From positions 1-64,000 of the forward strand of contig NZ_BAEE01000048.1 in the NCBI RefSeq assembly GCF_000241265.1: a stretch of DNA of 64,000 nt. The letters run 5' to 3'. This DNA comes from Gordonia araii NBRC 100433 (GTDB lineage Bacteria > Actinomycetota > Actinomycetes > Mycobacteriales > Mycobacteriaceae). The translations under genes and the position numbers were made by a program. A model generated the notes under the pieces. It was given only the letters and a program-made list of their open reading frames with translations, ran no database searches and was not told where the DNA came from. The stretch's first letter is position 1, and each line of letters begins with the position of its first letter. Below, one piece after another: positions 1-8,602 of the stretch.

Positions 1-154
1 CCTTCGCCGCGGGACCGGTCCACACATCGAGCAGATCGCCGTGCAGCTTGGCGACCGAGTGCAGCACCCCAGTCATTTCATCGCCACAGTCAGCCAACGT
101 CTTGGCACCATCACGAACGACGGCGGGTTCCACATGTAGCTTCGAATCGTCCAC
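1..154 (-). CDS. WXG100/ESX-type protein, N-terminal part (truncated by window edge)
   Basis: On the minus strand a GTG at 154-152 opens a frame that runs off the window (51 codons visible). A GGGAGG ribosome site lies about 6 nt upstream (161-166). The visible part is a helix-rich N-terminus with a valine-leucine heptad-like pattern, followed by V-W-T-G at the right distance (about residue 44) for the W-x-G turn of the WXG100 helical hairpin. By family, such proteins are small type VII secretion substrates or the N-terminal domains of larger ones. The visible segment cannot separate a stand-alone EsxA-like protein from the N-terminus of a longer toxin. It is divergent from the gene starting at 196. 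Confidence 0.6.
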   Translation of the reverse strand, partial: MDDSKLHVEPAVVRDGAKTLADCGDEMTGVLHSVAKLHGDLLDVWTGPAAK

Positions 155-195
155 CTGACACCTCCCGAACCGCAGACGACAAGTTGGAGATGCGC

Positions 196-354
196 ATGAA
201 CTGGCGGTCGAACACACCCCCAGAGGTCATCGAGGATGTCGACTCCCTCACCGAAGTCAGTGTAAAGGTCGCGGCGGATTTTCTCAGCGAGCATGATTCG
301 TTCGCACCCCTCACGGTCTTTGGCCACGACGCGAGCTCGGGGTTGAACTCATGA
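196..354 (+). CDS. small hypothetical protein (52 aa), coupled to downstream lipoprotein gene
   Basis: ATG at 196 has GGAG six bases upstream (186-189); an in-frame ATG at 190 is too close to that site. The 52-residue product contains an F-L-S-E-H-D-S-F-A-P segment. This resembles the start of small actinobacterial proteins with an 'FL.EHG.F.PF' motif, which are usually more than 100 residues, so this copy may be a shortened version or remnant. Its TGA overlaps the ATG of the lipoprotein gene (ATGA at 351-354), which indicates translational coupling. Function is unknown. The good ribosome site and coupling argue that it is real. Confidence 0.5.
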   Translation: MNWRSNTPPEVIEDVDSLTEVSVKVAADFLSEHDSFAPLTVFGHDASSGLNS

Positions 355-1067
355 ACCGGCGACTTGCTGTGGTCTGCACGGTGACGATCATCTTGTTCAC
401 CTCCGCCTGCTCCTCGACCGACCAGGGCGGCGATCCCAAGTCCGCCGGCCCTCTCAGCAGTTGCGACGCCACCGCACCGACCGGCAAGACCACCACGCTC
501 GAGACCGAGTCCTCGAACGGACGCACGGTGGAGGTGAAGATTCCGCTACTGCCGGAATGGGGCCGGCCAATAGGCTCCGGTATTCCCCAGCCCGGCGGTC
601 CCACCCCGGGACTCGGCAAGGGGTCGCGCGTCGACCGCTCGGGCGCATGGGTCATGGTCGATGCCGAGATCGACTTCGAACCGCCGACGCCAGTCGACGA
701 CTCGCCTCGGGAGCTGGGGTTCTGGCGGTTGCCACGACCATCGCCCATCCCGCCGGAGGAGTTGGGGATATCCATCGACGACGACCGCAACGGAACGGTT
801 TGCGGGCAGGAGGCCCACCTGCTGCGTCAGCACCCCACGCGTAACGGGTCGCAGGCACCCTATGTGCGCGGGGAGCTCACCATCACCTGTTCGTGCGGCG
901 GTGACACACCGGTCATAGTCGTCGTGAAGGTCGACACCCATGAACGGAGGCCACCCATAGATACCCGCAGCACACGCAACGACGGCCCACCTCCACACCC
1001 ATCTCTATTCGAGTCCGAGATCGCGTTGATCCTCGCGAACGTACAGGTCGGCTGGGAGAACGAGTAG
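351..1067 (+). CDS. putative lipoprotein, unknown function
   Basis: A 238-residue protein with a classical lipoprotein signal: basic N-terminus, hydrophobic stretch and an F-T-S-A-C lipobox, with Cys20 as the predicted acylated residue. The mature part is rich in proline, glycine and aspartate and has several cysteines (including C-S-C-G-G around residue 180) that could form disulfides outside the membrane. No known domain is recognised. It overlaps the upstream small ORF by 4 bp, and 125 bp separate it from the serpin-like gene downstream on the same strand, so the three may be one unit next to an ESX-type gene. Confidence 0.65.
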   Translation: MNRRLAVVCTVTIILFTSACSSTDQGGDPKSAGPLSSCDATAPTGKTTTLETESSNGRTVEVKIPLLPEWGRPIGSGIPQPGGPTPGLGKGSRVDRSGAWVMVDAEIDFEPPTPVDDSPRELGFWRLPRPSPIPPEELGISIDDDRNGTVCGQEAHLLRQHPTRNGSQAPYVRGELTITCSCGGDTPVIVVVKVDTHERRPPIDTRSTRNDGPPPHPSLFESEIALILANVQVGWENE

Positions 1068-1192
1068 GCGCGTTACTGCGAAAGCAACCGCCCGCGACCG
1101 ATCGGCCGCGGACGGAGGCAGCGTTGCGGGGCCAGTACGGCGACCCGATACGCTCACCAGCACCAGACATCACCGACCCGGGGGGTTCGCAC

Positions 1193-2479
1193 GTGTCCAC
1201 CGTCGCCGAAACACTCAACGACTTCGCCGTCCGCTTTCAGGACATGCACGCGACGGTCACCAGCAACGGGCAGCCGCCGTCCAACGGTTCCACGCCGCAC
1301 ATGGCGATGTCGCCGCTGGCGATGTGGGCCCCGCTCGCGTTGCTGGGCACGTCGGCCGTTGCGGCCGACAGCGATGTCCAGCCCTCGGTCGCCGCCGCCG
1401 AGAAGATGATCCACGCGGTCCTCCGTCAACCGCATCCGGCCTGCCCGGTGTCAGCCGGTCTGTGGATCGACGCCACCGTCGCCAACGACGACCTCGCCGA
1501 ACTCGTCGGACAACTCGCCGACTACGGACACAGCGCAGGGGCGGGAATCCCCGTACGGGCCCAACTCGACAAGTGGGCCAGCAGCCTGACGGGCGGGATC
1601 GTGCCCTGGTTTCCGCTCGACGAGGAGGACGACTCGTTCGCCATCCTGTCCGGTGATCCGGTGCGCGACCCGGCACTCGTCGGGGCCGTCGCGTTCACCA
1701 GCTCCGGCGACTGGCCCGTGCCGCTGGCGACGTGCTGGGCCGGCGCGCTGAGTGAATCATGGGGCATCGACCGCGCCCTGCAGGCGACCGGACCGGACTG
1801 CGGCCTGGCCTGGGATCCATCGCTCGGGTACGTGGGCGTGACCGTGAACCGCTGTGGCAACGGACTGTTCACGATCTCGGTGATCGCCGACCCTGACGTT
1901 CCCGACTCCGACGTGACTGCGGCGGCGGCACGACTCGCCCGTCGGTTCGCCACCGGCGAGCAGGTGTTGTTGCGCAACGTCGACCTCCCGTCCGGAGACC
2001 ATGGCTGGTGGCGCGTCGATGACAGCAGCTTCTACGACGGCTTCATTGAGCAGCAACACAATTCGGCTTTGATCCCGGCGTGGTCGGCGGGATACGTCTA
2101 CGACGTCATGCAGCTCGGGCTCGGCTATTGGGGTGTACTGCAGCAATCTCTGGCGCCACGCGTGGGACCCGATGACGCCCACGCGTCGGCGGGTCACGCC
2201 GCGTACAGCGGCTTCGGGCGGACTGGTTTTCAGGCCGCCGCCGTGACCGCCGTCCGCATCGGGCAGCAGGGGATGTTCGCCGCGCTGTACGCGACCCTTC
2301 TCCGAGAACCGTCAGACGCCGGTGAACAACCGCCCGGCGTGGGCGGCACGTTGGTGGAGTTGGAGTACCGGCATCCGTTCGCGGTCGTCGTCGCCACCGC
2401 ATCGGAATTTCGCGATCACTTCTGGCAAGGGCTGCCGTTGCACGTTGCGTGGGTCTCGACGGCCACGGAACCGGAGTGA
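1193..2479 (+). CDS. divergent serpin-like protein
   Basis: The GTG at 1193 is preferred to the upstream TTG at 1124 because a GGGGGG run precedes it closely. The 428-residue product matches the serpin layout: an N-terminal helix, then S-P-L-A-M-W (residues 40-45) where serpins have 'SPLSI', a Q-L-D-K-W-A-x-x-L-T-G-G-I-V stretch like the serpin 'IN-W-V-x-x-T-x-G-x-I' segment, a reactive-loop-hinge-like G-F-Q-A-A-A-V-T-A-V (345-354), and H-P-F-A-V-V-V (394-400) like the serpin 'RPFLF' strand. It ends in a L-P-L-H-V-A-W-V strand. No signal peptide is seen. Serpins trap serine or cysteine proteases. The hinge-to-HPF spacing (about 45 residues) is longer than usual, so inhibitory activity is uncertain. 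Assignment rests on motif order only. Confidence 0.5.
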   Translation: MSTVAETLNDFAVRFQDMHATVTSNGQPPSNGSTPHMAMSPLAMWAPLALLGTSAVAADSDVQPSVAAAEKMIHAVLRQPHPACPVSAGLWIDATVANDDLAELVGQLADYGHSAGAGIPVRAQLDKWASSLTGGIVPWFPLDEEDDSFAILSGDPVRDPALVGAVAFTSSGDWPVPLATCWAGALSESWGIDRALQATGPDCGLAWDPSLGYVGVTVNRCGNGLFTISVIADPDVPDSDVTAAAARLARRFATGEQVLLRNVDLPSGDHGWWRVDDSSFYDGFIEQQHNSALIPAWSAGYVYDVMQLGLGYWGVLQQSLAPRVGPDDAHASAGHAAYSGFGRTGFQAAAVTAVRIGQQGMFAALYATLLREPSDAGEQPPGVGGTLVELEYRHPFAVVVATASEFRDHFWQGLPLHVAWVSTATEPE

Positions 2480-2549
2480 TCGGGCTACTGGCTCGACGGG
2501 CTGGCCCGATCGCTGAGGCGGCGCCGCGCTACTCGACTTCACCGGTTGG

Positions 2550-2909
2550 CTAGCGGGCGGGACGCATGGTGGAGTGGCCGACCACGAACGGACCGAGGAA
2601 GACCGGCCCGCTGTACACGCCGCCCGGCCGCCGGTCGTAGATGAACCGGCCTCCCAGGTCATCGACGTAGCCGCCGGAACGCGTGTGATGCACCGTCAAG
2701 TATCGGGTGCCGAATGCCCCAAGGTGAATGAACCGATTGCCGTCCACGCGAGCGTACGAGTTGTAGACGACACCGAACTGAGTAGTGGATATTCGATATC
2801 CGCCGTTCGCCAGCCTGGCAGCCGATTCCGGTGCCGCACAGATGGTTCCGGCCGCAGCCGCCGTGACGACTGCGCTGATGGTGATGGCGCGCTTGCTTGA
2901 GATTTTCAT
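2550..2909 (-). CDS. small secreted protein, unknown function
   Basis: A 119-residue product beginning M-K-I-S-S-K-R with a hydrophobic core and an A-x-A-like cleavage region near residue 25, so a Sec signal peptide is likely. The mature part of about 90 residues is rich in Gly, Tyr, Val and Arg with regular spacing of aromatic residues, suggesting a small all-beta fold. It has only one cysteine, inside the signal peptide. No family is recognised. It is a stand-alone gene, convergent with the serpin-like gene and about 50 bp downstream of the GNAT toxin gene on the same strand. Confidence 0.6.
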   Translation of the reverse strand: MKISSKRAITISAVVTAAAAGTICAAPESAARLANGGYRISTTQFGVVYNSYARVDGNRFIHLGAFGTRYLTVHHTRSGGYVDDLGGRFIYDRRPGGVYSGPVFLGPFVVGHSTMRPAR

Positions 2910-2961
2910 GGCTACTCCTGTCGCGGAAACGGAGGGATTTGAACTCGATTCGCCCCTGCGC

Positions 2962-3468
2962 CTAACGATTCTCGCCTACCAGTGTCAGGTACAACCGATC
3001 CGTTCCAACAATCTCCCCGAAGCCAGCATCGACATACCACCGGCGCAACGCCGGCCGATCCTTCATCGGATCGACGACGACGTGGGCTCCACCAATCAGG
3101 CTCATGGCTTCGCTTGCGGTAACGATCGCGTCCGCAAGCAAGTCGATTCCCAGGCCTTCGCCGCGCAACGACCGGTCCAACGCAAACTTGCCGATGAGCA
3201 CGCCAGGTAGCTCATCACCTTGGTAACTCTTAGGCCTGATTTTCGCGAAGATCGATCGATCTTCTACCGCTCTCGTGATCGTCGGGAGAAGCGTGAAGTA
3301 CCCAACCACAAGCTCGCCACCTGCATCGGTCCAGACATGAGTCGCCGACTTGCCAAGTAGCTGGTCGTTGAGTGCATGCTTCTGGGGCCACGTATCAAGA
3401 GACGGCTCTCCGCAGTCGAAGAAGTCGAACCGATGATATGAGGTGAGCCGGACAGGGCTGTACGTCAC
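2962..3468 (-). CDS. GNAT-family acetyltransferase, probable toxin of a type II TA pair
   Basis: A 168-residue GCN5-like acetyltransferase. The opening (basic, then F-D-C-G-x-x-x-L-D-x-W) is typical of TacT/AtaT-type toxins that acetylate the amino group of charged tRNAs. The acetyl-CoA loop region R-S-L-R-G-E-G-L-G-I-D-L-L is near residue 100, and the end has the A-G-F-G-E pattern and conserved tyrosine of the fold. The GTG start at 3468 overlaps the stop of the upstream small gene (GTGA), the usual antitoxin-toxin arrangement. Toxicity is inferred from family and context. Confidence 0.8.
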   Translation of the reverse strand: MTYSPVRLTSYHRFDFFDCGEPSLDTWPQKHALNDQLLGKSATHVWTDAGGELVVGYFTLLPTITRAVEDRSIFAKIRPKSYQGDELPGVLIGKFALDRSLRGEGLGIDLLADAIVTASEAMSLIGGAHVVVDPMKDRPALRRWYVDAGFGEIVGTDRLYLTLVGENR

Positions 3469-3620
3469 GCCTTCTTGCGGCCCTGCCGTCGATTGGCGAT
3501 CGCAGCTTCGAGGCGGGCGGACGGGCGGGCGGGCTTCGTCAGCATACGCTCAAGCTCACCACGACTGACGCGCGTGACGTCAACGCGGACATGCTCCTTG
3601 CCAATCTCGGCGATACCCAT
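3465..3620 (-). CDS. probable antitoxin of the GNAT TA pair (51 aa)
   Basis: A 51-residue ORF from ATG 3620 to the TGA that overlaps the GNAT start by 4 bp. The sequence starts M-G-I-A-E-I-G-K-E-H-V-R-V-D-V-T, resembling the DNA-binding beta strand of ribbon-helix-helix antitoxins. It ends in a very basic tail (R-R-Q-G-R-K-K-A). It is shorter than usual DUF1778-type antitoxins (about 90 residues). No alternative upstream start exists, because the frame is closed by a TGA about 50 bp upstream. The Shine-Dalgarno GGAG is about 12 nt away, so translation may be weak. Confidence 0.55.
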   Translation of the reverse strand: MGIAEIGKEHVRVDVTRVSRGELERMLTKPARPSARLEAAIANRRQGRKKA

Positions 3621-3832
3621 GCTGACGAGGGTACTCCAGAACGTCGTTCCGTGATCTGAAGGTAGTCAATGTCATGTCGCTCGCCGCGCAGCTGCCGATC
3701 GCCGGTCTTAGTCGCACACTGGAGAACGCCGGAAAGAGATGCCGCGTGATTGTATCCCGGCGCCTGGGACGGTGCCCGGCAGCGTGTCAGGTGCCAGGAA
3801 ACGTCCTGAGCTGCACTGACAGAACAGGACGT

Positions 3833-3920
3833 TGGCGGAAGCGGAGGGATTTGAACCCCCGGTGGTTTTACCCACGCTCGCTTTCAAGGCGAGTGCATTC
3901 GGCCGCTCTGCCACGCTTCC
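3833..3920 (-). tRNA. tRNA-Ser (anticodon UGA)
   Basis: The minus strand folds as a class II tRNA. The acceptor stem GGAAGCG (from 3920) pairs with CGCTTCC (3843-3837). The anticodon loop is CTTGAAA with TGA at 3886-3884. There is a long variable arm with GTGGG/CCACC pairing and a T loop GGTTCAAATCC. The discriminator G (3836) is followed by an encoded CCA (3835-3833). The long variable arm and UGA anticodon identify serine. The adjacent toxin-antitoxin genes make this 3' end a possible integration point, but no duplicated tRNA end was seen in the window. Confidence 0.95.
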
Positions 3921-4014
3921 TTCGACGATCAGGCTAGCGGATGCGAGTTCGCGACCTCCACTGCGTTTGGCCACGGAACGACCGCCCGTGCGTTGCTGAT
4001 CCCAGGGCCGAACA

Positions 4015-5775
4015 ATGACCACAAGTACGTCACAGACGACGGTTGCGATTCTCGGCGTGGTTCAACCTTCTCCGCCCACCAGCGCATCACCACCTCCACA
4101 CCCCAACCCGGTATCACCCCGCAGCCGTGCGGCGTGCACCGGTGTCGGCATGGGCCTGCTCGTTGGCTCGATGCTGCTGGCCACTGCCAGCCTGTGCAGA
4201 AGCGGTGCGCTCGACCAGTACAGGAACAGTAGTTTCGGCGATGCTCGAACACTGGTCGGCCTGTCCTTGCTGCTGATCGCCGGACTCGGGTTGGCGGCCA
4301 TTCTTGTCGCCTTGGCGCGGCGACGGCGTCCGTACGTCCGGACCGCTGCACTTGCGATCCTCCTGTTCGGTGGCCTGGTCATGGCCACTGTGGCCGCGTA
4401 TTCAGGCATGCTCCAGGCGCGGACGCTTCGCGGTGAAGGGTACGCGCTGGCGCTGCAGTCGTTCTGGTTCCTGGTCGGAGCCCTGCCGTTCGCCGTCGTC
4501 GGAATCGGTACCCGATTCGTCAGTTCCCCTGACGGCCGAACGGGCCCGCTAGCAGCGGGTGCCGTCGCCTTGGTGATCCCGATCGCCGTTGCCGTAGCGA
4601 TGGCCCGCCCGTGGCAGGCAGACCCGCACAGTCAGAATCTGGCAATCGAGAAGATCGACGTACGGCCAGTGACTGTCGGCGTGCCGAACAAGATTGAAAC
4701 CGACGTCCCCGGAGGCTTCTCCGCGTTGCCGCCCGACGACTCTCGCAGGCGCGACGATCCTATTCCCGTAGGACCCGGCTACTACGCGGCTGGGGCCGTG
4801 TACAACGGCGATAACGGGAAACTGCGGTGGCGGCTCAAGATGGACGAGTACAGCTACACGGTGGTCGTCGTGCCCAACGCTGGGCTCGTCGTCGTCAACT
4901 ACCCCGCTCATGGGGACGATCCCCGCTCTAACGCCATCGATGCGGCAACTGGCGACGTACGCTGGGAAAACGACAACCTGGTGAGAGTCTGGGACGGCAT
5001 GTATCGACCGGCTTGGGCGACCGCGGCCGACCACTTGCTGTCCATCACCGAAGACGGACGGACTGTCCAGGCGATCTCACCGCGCGATGGGACCACGACG
5101 TGGCGTCACGACATCGGCCGAGACCAAAGCATCTGGGTAGTCGCCACCCACCCACAGCTAATGCTGGGCATCGTCGGGCCGGACAAGGTCCAGCAGACGT
5201 TGACGCTCGACGCGCAGACTGGCAAACGCTTGTCGGCCGAGCCGGGCCTCCACATCGACCGATTCTGGCACCGCTACGCCCCGGCGCCGCTCGCCGCGGA
5301 GTTTCGGAAGAACCCAGACGACGCAGCTCGGTCGGCAATCATCAACGCACGGACGCGCAAGGCCGTCCTACCTCTAGGAGAACAGCCGGACGGTACCCGG
5401 GTCTCCCTCACCACATGCGACGGAAACGGTGACTGTCTCATCGCGCGGTCAAAGGGCGGCAAGCGAACCACTCCGTACTACCGGACGACCGTCGTATCGC
5501 TGACGCGCAGTCACCCCGACATCGAGGTGAGACGCGCGACGTCCGACCCGAAGAGCCCGCTGTGGTTGCGCGATCAGATCGTGTGGGTTGATGACGGCTC
5601 TCCGGCATCCGGAGGCAAGAACGCGATCGTCGCCACCGATCGGCGGACGGGTCAGATGACTGTCCGCATCCCGACTCCGGGACCGGTCTACGATCTGCTA
5701 CCCGTCGCGGGGTCGGTCCTGGCAGTAGGCCCGAATGGCCAGATCGTCGCCCGGCTCGATGGAGTCCCACGATGA
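4015..5775 (+). CDS. membrane-anchored PQQ-like beta-propeller protein
   Basis: 586 residues: a proline/serine-rich cytoplasmic N-terminus, about four to five membrane helices (roughly residues 43-65, 80-102, 110-130, 145-165, 178-198), then a large extracytoplasmic domain from about residue 205. That domain contains PQQ-like propeller blades, seen as repeated 'D-A-A-T-G-x-x-x-W' motifs (D-A-A-T-G-D-V-R-W, P-R-D-G-T-T-T-W). No enzyme residues for alcohol dehydrogenase are evident, so it is more likely a scaffold or sensor. It overlaps the next gene by 4 bp (ATGA) and the two products are paralogous in layout. Actinobacterial proteins of this kind are uncharacterised. Confidence 0.7.
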   Translation: MTTSTSQTTVAILGVVQPSPPTSASPPPHPNPVSPRSRAACTGVGMGLLVGSMLLATASLCRSGALDQYRNSSFGDARTLVGLSLLLIAGLGLAAILVALARRRRPYVRTAALAILLFGGLVMATVAAYSGMLQARTLRGEGYALALQSFWFLVGALPFAVVGIGTRFVSSPDGRTGPLAAGAVALVIPIAVAVAMARPWQADPHSQNLAIEKIDVRPVTVGVPNKIETDVPGGFSALPPDDSRRRDDPIPVGPGYYAAGAVYNGDNGKLRWRLKMDEYSYTVVVVPNAGLVVVNYPAHGDDPRSNAIDAATGDVRWENDNLVRVWDGMYRPAWATAADHLLSITEDGRTVQAISPRDGTTTWRHDIGRDQSIWVVATHPQLMLGIVGPDKVQQTLTLDAQTGKRLSAEPGLHIDRFWHRYAPAPLAAEFRKNPDDAARSAIINARTRKAVLPLGEQPDGTRVSLTTCDGNGDCLIARSKGGKRTTPYYRTTVVSLTRSHPDIEVRRATSDPKSPLWLRDQIVWVDDGSPASGGKNAIVATDRRTGQMTVRIPTPGPVYDLLPVAGSVLAVGPNGQIVARLDGVPR

Positions 5776-7523
5776 GCAACGTGACCCCTCACCGAGACAC
5801 CCCTCGCCCCGCAGACCGGTACGACTGGGCGATCCCGGTCGTACGCGGCATAGGCTGGGCTGCAGCACTGTTCGCTGTGCTGAGTGTCGTCTTGCCATTG
5901 TCCGGGGCCGCTGCGCTCACCAGTGCCAGGTCAGCTTGGGCGTTGGTGTTGACCCTTTGCGGCTATGCCCTCGTCACAGCAGCGCTGGCGGCGACGGGAC
6001 TTGCTCGGCTCGCTCGCTACCCGGACAACCCCCCGGGCTGGATACCCGCTATCAGTTCGGTGCTCGCAATCGTTGGGCTCCCGACAGTCGTGGTGTGCGC
6101 GCACGCTCTGGGTTCGCAACGCACGGTTCTGATTCAGCTCGAAGCGCGCCCGACAGTCCTATTCGCATTGCTCGGCGCGATTGCCGGTGGCGTCGCAGCC
6201 GGCTGTGTGGCCGTCATCGGCGACCGACGGAACCATCAGTCGGATACCGCACGACATCGGCCACGTCGCGACGAAGCGTTGGTCGGCCTGGCAACCTTCC
6301 TCGTCGCGTCTTTGGTTTCCGGAACTCTTCTCAGTGTGGCGCCACCCGCTCCGAACATGGAGCCTGCTCCGCTAGCTCTGGCGGTACCGGTTCCCCCATA
6401 TCCCACTTCACTGGGCAACGTCGCGTACCGCATACGACAGACCGACGAACTCCGCAACACCGCAGTCCGCGTCGGTGGTCCGGGTTTCATAATCGCTACT
6501 CCTAGAGCGATTCGCGCCCACGATGGAACGACTGGAGAAATGCGTTGGGAAATGGACGCGGCCGAGCTACGTGGCCTCGACTCGCCTGACGCCAGAGAGA
6601 GTATTGCCGTATTCGGCTATGGCGACGACGCTACCGTGATGATCGTCGGCACGGACATAACGATAGGACTGGATGCTGCGACCGGCAGGCTCCTGTGGCG
6701 ATCGGCCGCACCGGAGTTCCGCCCGACGTCGCACGACTACGCACCGCAGCGAGCCCAGGTTCACGTCGAGCACCCGTCGACGGTCGACGAGAAGCCGAAG
6801 CCGCCGCGCATGGTCGTGCTCGACCCACGCCGAGGAACAATTCGTTGGCAGACCGAACTCCCGTGCCAGCCCGGCTATGATTCCACCGAGAAATTCGTCG
6901 TGACGTCGGTCTGTGGCAAACCCGCCGAGTTCGAGATCACCGATATCGAGTCACGCACGACCCGGCGCATCCGGTTGACGACACCCACCAACAGTAAGTT
7001 GACCGCTCCTGCCTACCTTGGCGAGGGATTGTTCGGAGCGTTCTACAGAACAGCTGTTCCACACCGTGATCGGGCAACCAGCTTTGATGAGGGTACCGCC
7101 ATGTTCGTCACCGTCTTCGACGCTGCGACAGGGGCCGAGGTTGACCATTTCGAACTGACGTCGCGGATATCCAGTGTGAATGGCGGGGTCATCGCCATGG
7201 GCGCGGACTATTCGAAGAGAAACGGGGTGTACGGGCAGGTGATCTCCCGCAATCTACAGACCAGGAAGTCGTCGAGCGTGCCTGTAAGGGTTCAAGGGAG
7301 CGACTTCGATCCTGATTGGCTTGGCGGTTCGCTTCTTGTCAGGGGCGATGAGGAGCGAGGAAGTGTCCCGCTCGTCGTCGATCCGCGCACCGGAACGATC
7401 ACGAGACGAGGATCGGCATGTATCGACAGCTTGCAGGACCTGCAGAGCGTGCCCGGCGCCGTACTGGAAGTATGTTCTGGTCATGACGGACCGTGGGGCT
7501 TCGAGATCGTCGGGCTTCGCTAG
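5772..7523 (+). CDS. membrane-anchored PQQ-like beta-propeller protein (paralogue of preceding gene)
   Basis: 583 residues with the same plan as the upstream product: a short N-terminus, four to five membrane helices within the first 195 residues, then an outside domain with blade motifs H-D-G-T-T-G-E-M-R-W, D-A-A-T-G-R-L-L-W and D-P-R-R-G-T-I-R-W. Cysteines in the outer domain (near residues 362, 378, 551 and 568) may form disulfides. The ATG lies inside the stop of the previous gene, so the two are translated together and may form a heteromer. Substrate or ligand is unknown. Confidence 0.7.
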   Translation: MSNVTPHRDTPRPADRYDWAIPVVRGIGWAAALFAVLSVVLPLSGAAALTSARSAWALVLTLCGYALVTAALAATGLARLARYPDNPPGWIPAISSVLAIVGLPTVVVCAHALGSQRTVLIQLEARPTVLFALLGAIAGGVAAGCVAVIGDRRNHQSDTARHRPRRDEALVGLATFLVASLVSGTLLSVAPPAPNMEPAPLALAVPVPPYPTSLGNVAYRIRQTDELRNTAVRVGGPGFIIATPRAIRAHDGTTGEMRWEMDAAELRGLDSPDARESIAVFGYGDDATVMIVGTDITIGLDAATGRLLWRSAAPEFRPTSHDYAPQRAQVHVEHPSTVDEKPKPPRMVVLDPRRGTIRWQTELPCQPGYDSTEKFVVTSVCGKPAEFEITDIESRTTRRIRLTTPTNSKLTAPAYLGEGLFGAFYRTAVPHRDRATSFDEGTAMFVTVFDAATGAEVDHFELTSRISSVNGGVIAMGADYSKRNGVYGQVISRNLQTRKSSSVPVRVQGSDFDPDWLGGSLLVRGDEERGSVPLVVDPRTGTITRRGSACIDSLQDLQSVPGAVLEVCSGHDGPWGFEIVGLR

Positions 7524-7627
7524 CCACCCTCCCGCTCCTCAGTTCGGCTCGCGCGCCTTCGGTCGGTGGCGCGCGAGCACATCTGAGGCGCGGGACTTAC
7601 GAACGGACAGTGCCTAGCATCGAGGCC

Positions 7628-8602
7628 ATGCGCGCCATTGCCTGCCACGACGGTGAACTGACCGTCGAAGATGTCCCCGTCCCCGAGGTCGCGAACAACG
7701 AGATTCTGATCCGCGTCGCGGCGGCCGGGGTCAACCGCGCCGACCTGCTGCAGCGTCGCGGGATGTACCCGCCGCCACCGGGAGCCAGCGACATCCTCGG
7801 CCTGGAGGTCTCGGGCACCGTCGTCGAGGTCGGGGCGCACATCACCGAGTTCCGCGTCGGCGACCAGGTCTGCGCGCTGCTCGCCGGCGGCGGCTACGCC
7901 GAGTTCGTCGCGGTACCCGCGGCCCAGGTCATCCCGGTCCCGAGCAGTGTTTCCCTCCGCGACGCGGCTGCGCTGCCCGAGGTCGCGTGCACGGTCGTCT
8001 CCAACCTCATCCTCACCGCGAAGCTCCAGCCCGGCGAGACGCTGTTGATCCACGGCGGCAGCAGCGGCATCGGCACCCACGCCATCCAGCTCGCCAAGCA
8101 GCTCGGCGCACGCGTCGCGATCACCGCCCGAACATCCGAGAAGCTGGAGCGCTGCCGCGAACTCGGTGCCGACATCGCGATCAACTACGCCGACGAGGAT
8201 TTCGTCAGCGTGATCAAGGAGGCCGGCGGCGCCGACGTCATCCTCGACATCATCGGCGCCAAATACCTCGAAGGGAATGTCGCCGCGCTCAACACCGGCG
8301 GCCGACTCGTCATCATCGGCATGCAGGGCGGCGTGAAGGGGACGCTCAACATCGGCCAGCTTCTCGCCAAGCGCGCGACCGTCGTCGGGACCACGCTTCG
8401 TTCCCGACCTACCTACGGCGACGGCAGTAAGGCCGAAATCGTCGCGGCCACACTAGAACTCACGTTGCCGATGCTCGCGGACGGAACGATCACCCCGGTT
8501 GTCGACTCGGTCTTTCCGCTCGCCGACGCCGCGGCCGCCCACGAGCGCCTCGACAGCGGTGACGCCATTGGAAAGGTCCTGCTCATCGTCGACGACGAGT
8601 AG
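7628..8602 (+). CDS. NAD(P)H:quinone oxidoreductase, zinc-free MDR family (PIG3/Rv3777-like)
   Basis: 324 residues from ATG 7628; the open frame extends upstream but family proteins start M-R-A-I-x-x. The GroES-like N-terminus has the A-A-G-V-N-R-A-D-L-L-Q-R-x-G-x-Y-P-P-P signature of the PIG3/quinone reductase group. The Rossmann region has H-G-G-S-S-G-I-G-T-H-A-I-Q. Zinc-binding cysteines are absent. By family it reduces quinones or enals with NADPH in the cytosol. Gene order (this gene, aminotransferase, Bpa, Wzm, Wzt, GlfT1) follows Rv3777 onward in M. tuberculosis. Its stop codon abuts the stop of the convergent MarR gene. Confidence 0.85.
   Translation: MRAIACHDGELTVEDVPVPEVANNEILIRVAAAGVNRADLLQRRGMYPPPPGASDILGLEVSGTVVEVGAHITEFRVGDQVCALLAGGGYAEFVAVPAAQVIPVPSSVSLRDAAALPEVACTVVSNLILTAKLQPGETLLIHGGSSGIGTHAIQLAKQLGARVAITARTSEKLERCRELGADIAINYADEDFVSVIKEAGGADVILDIIGAKYLEGNVAALNTGGRLVIIGMQGGVKGTLNIGQLLAKRATVVGTTLRSRPTYGDGSKAEIVAATLELTLPMLADGTITPVVDSVFPLADAAAAHERLDSGDAIGKVLLIVDDE

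Noticed and set aside
3674-3937. Plus-strand frame across the tRNA-Ser gene
   Set aside because: Overlaps the whole tRNA and has no ribosome site or family.
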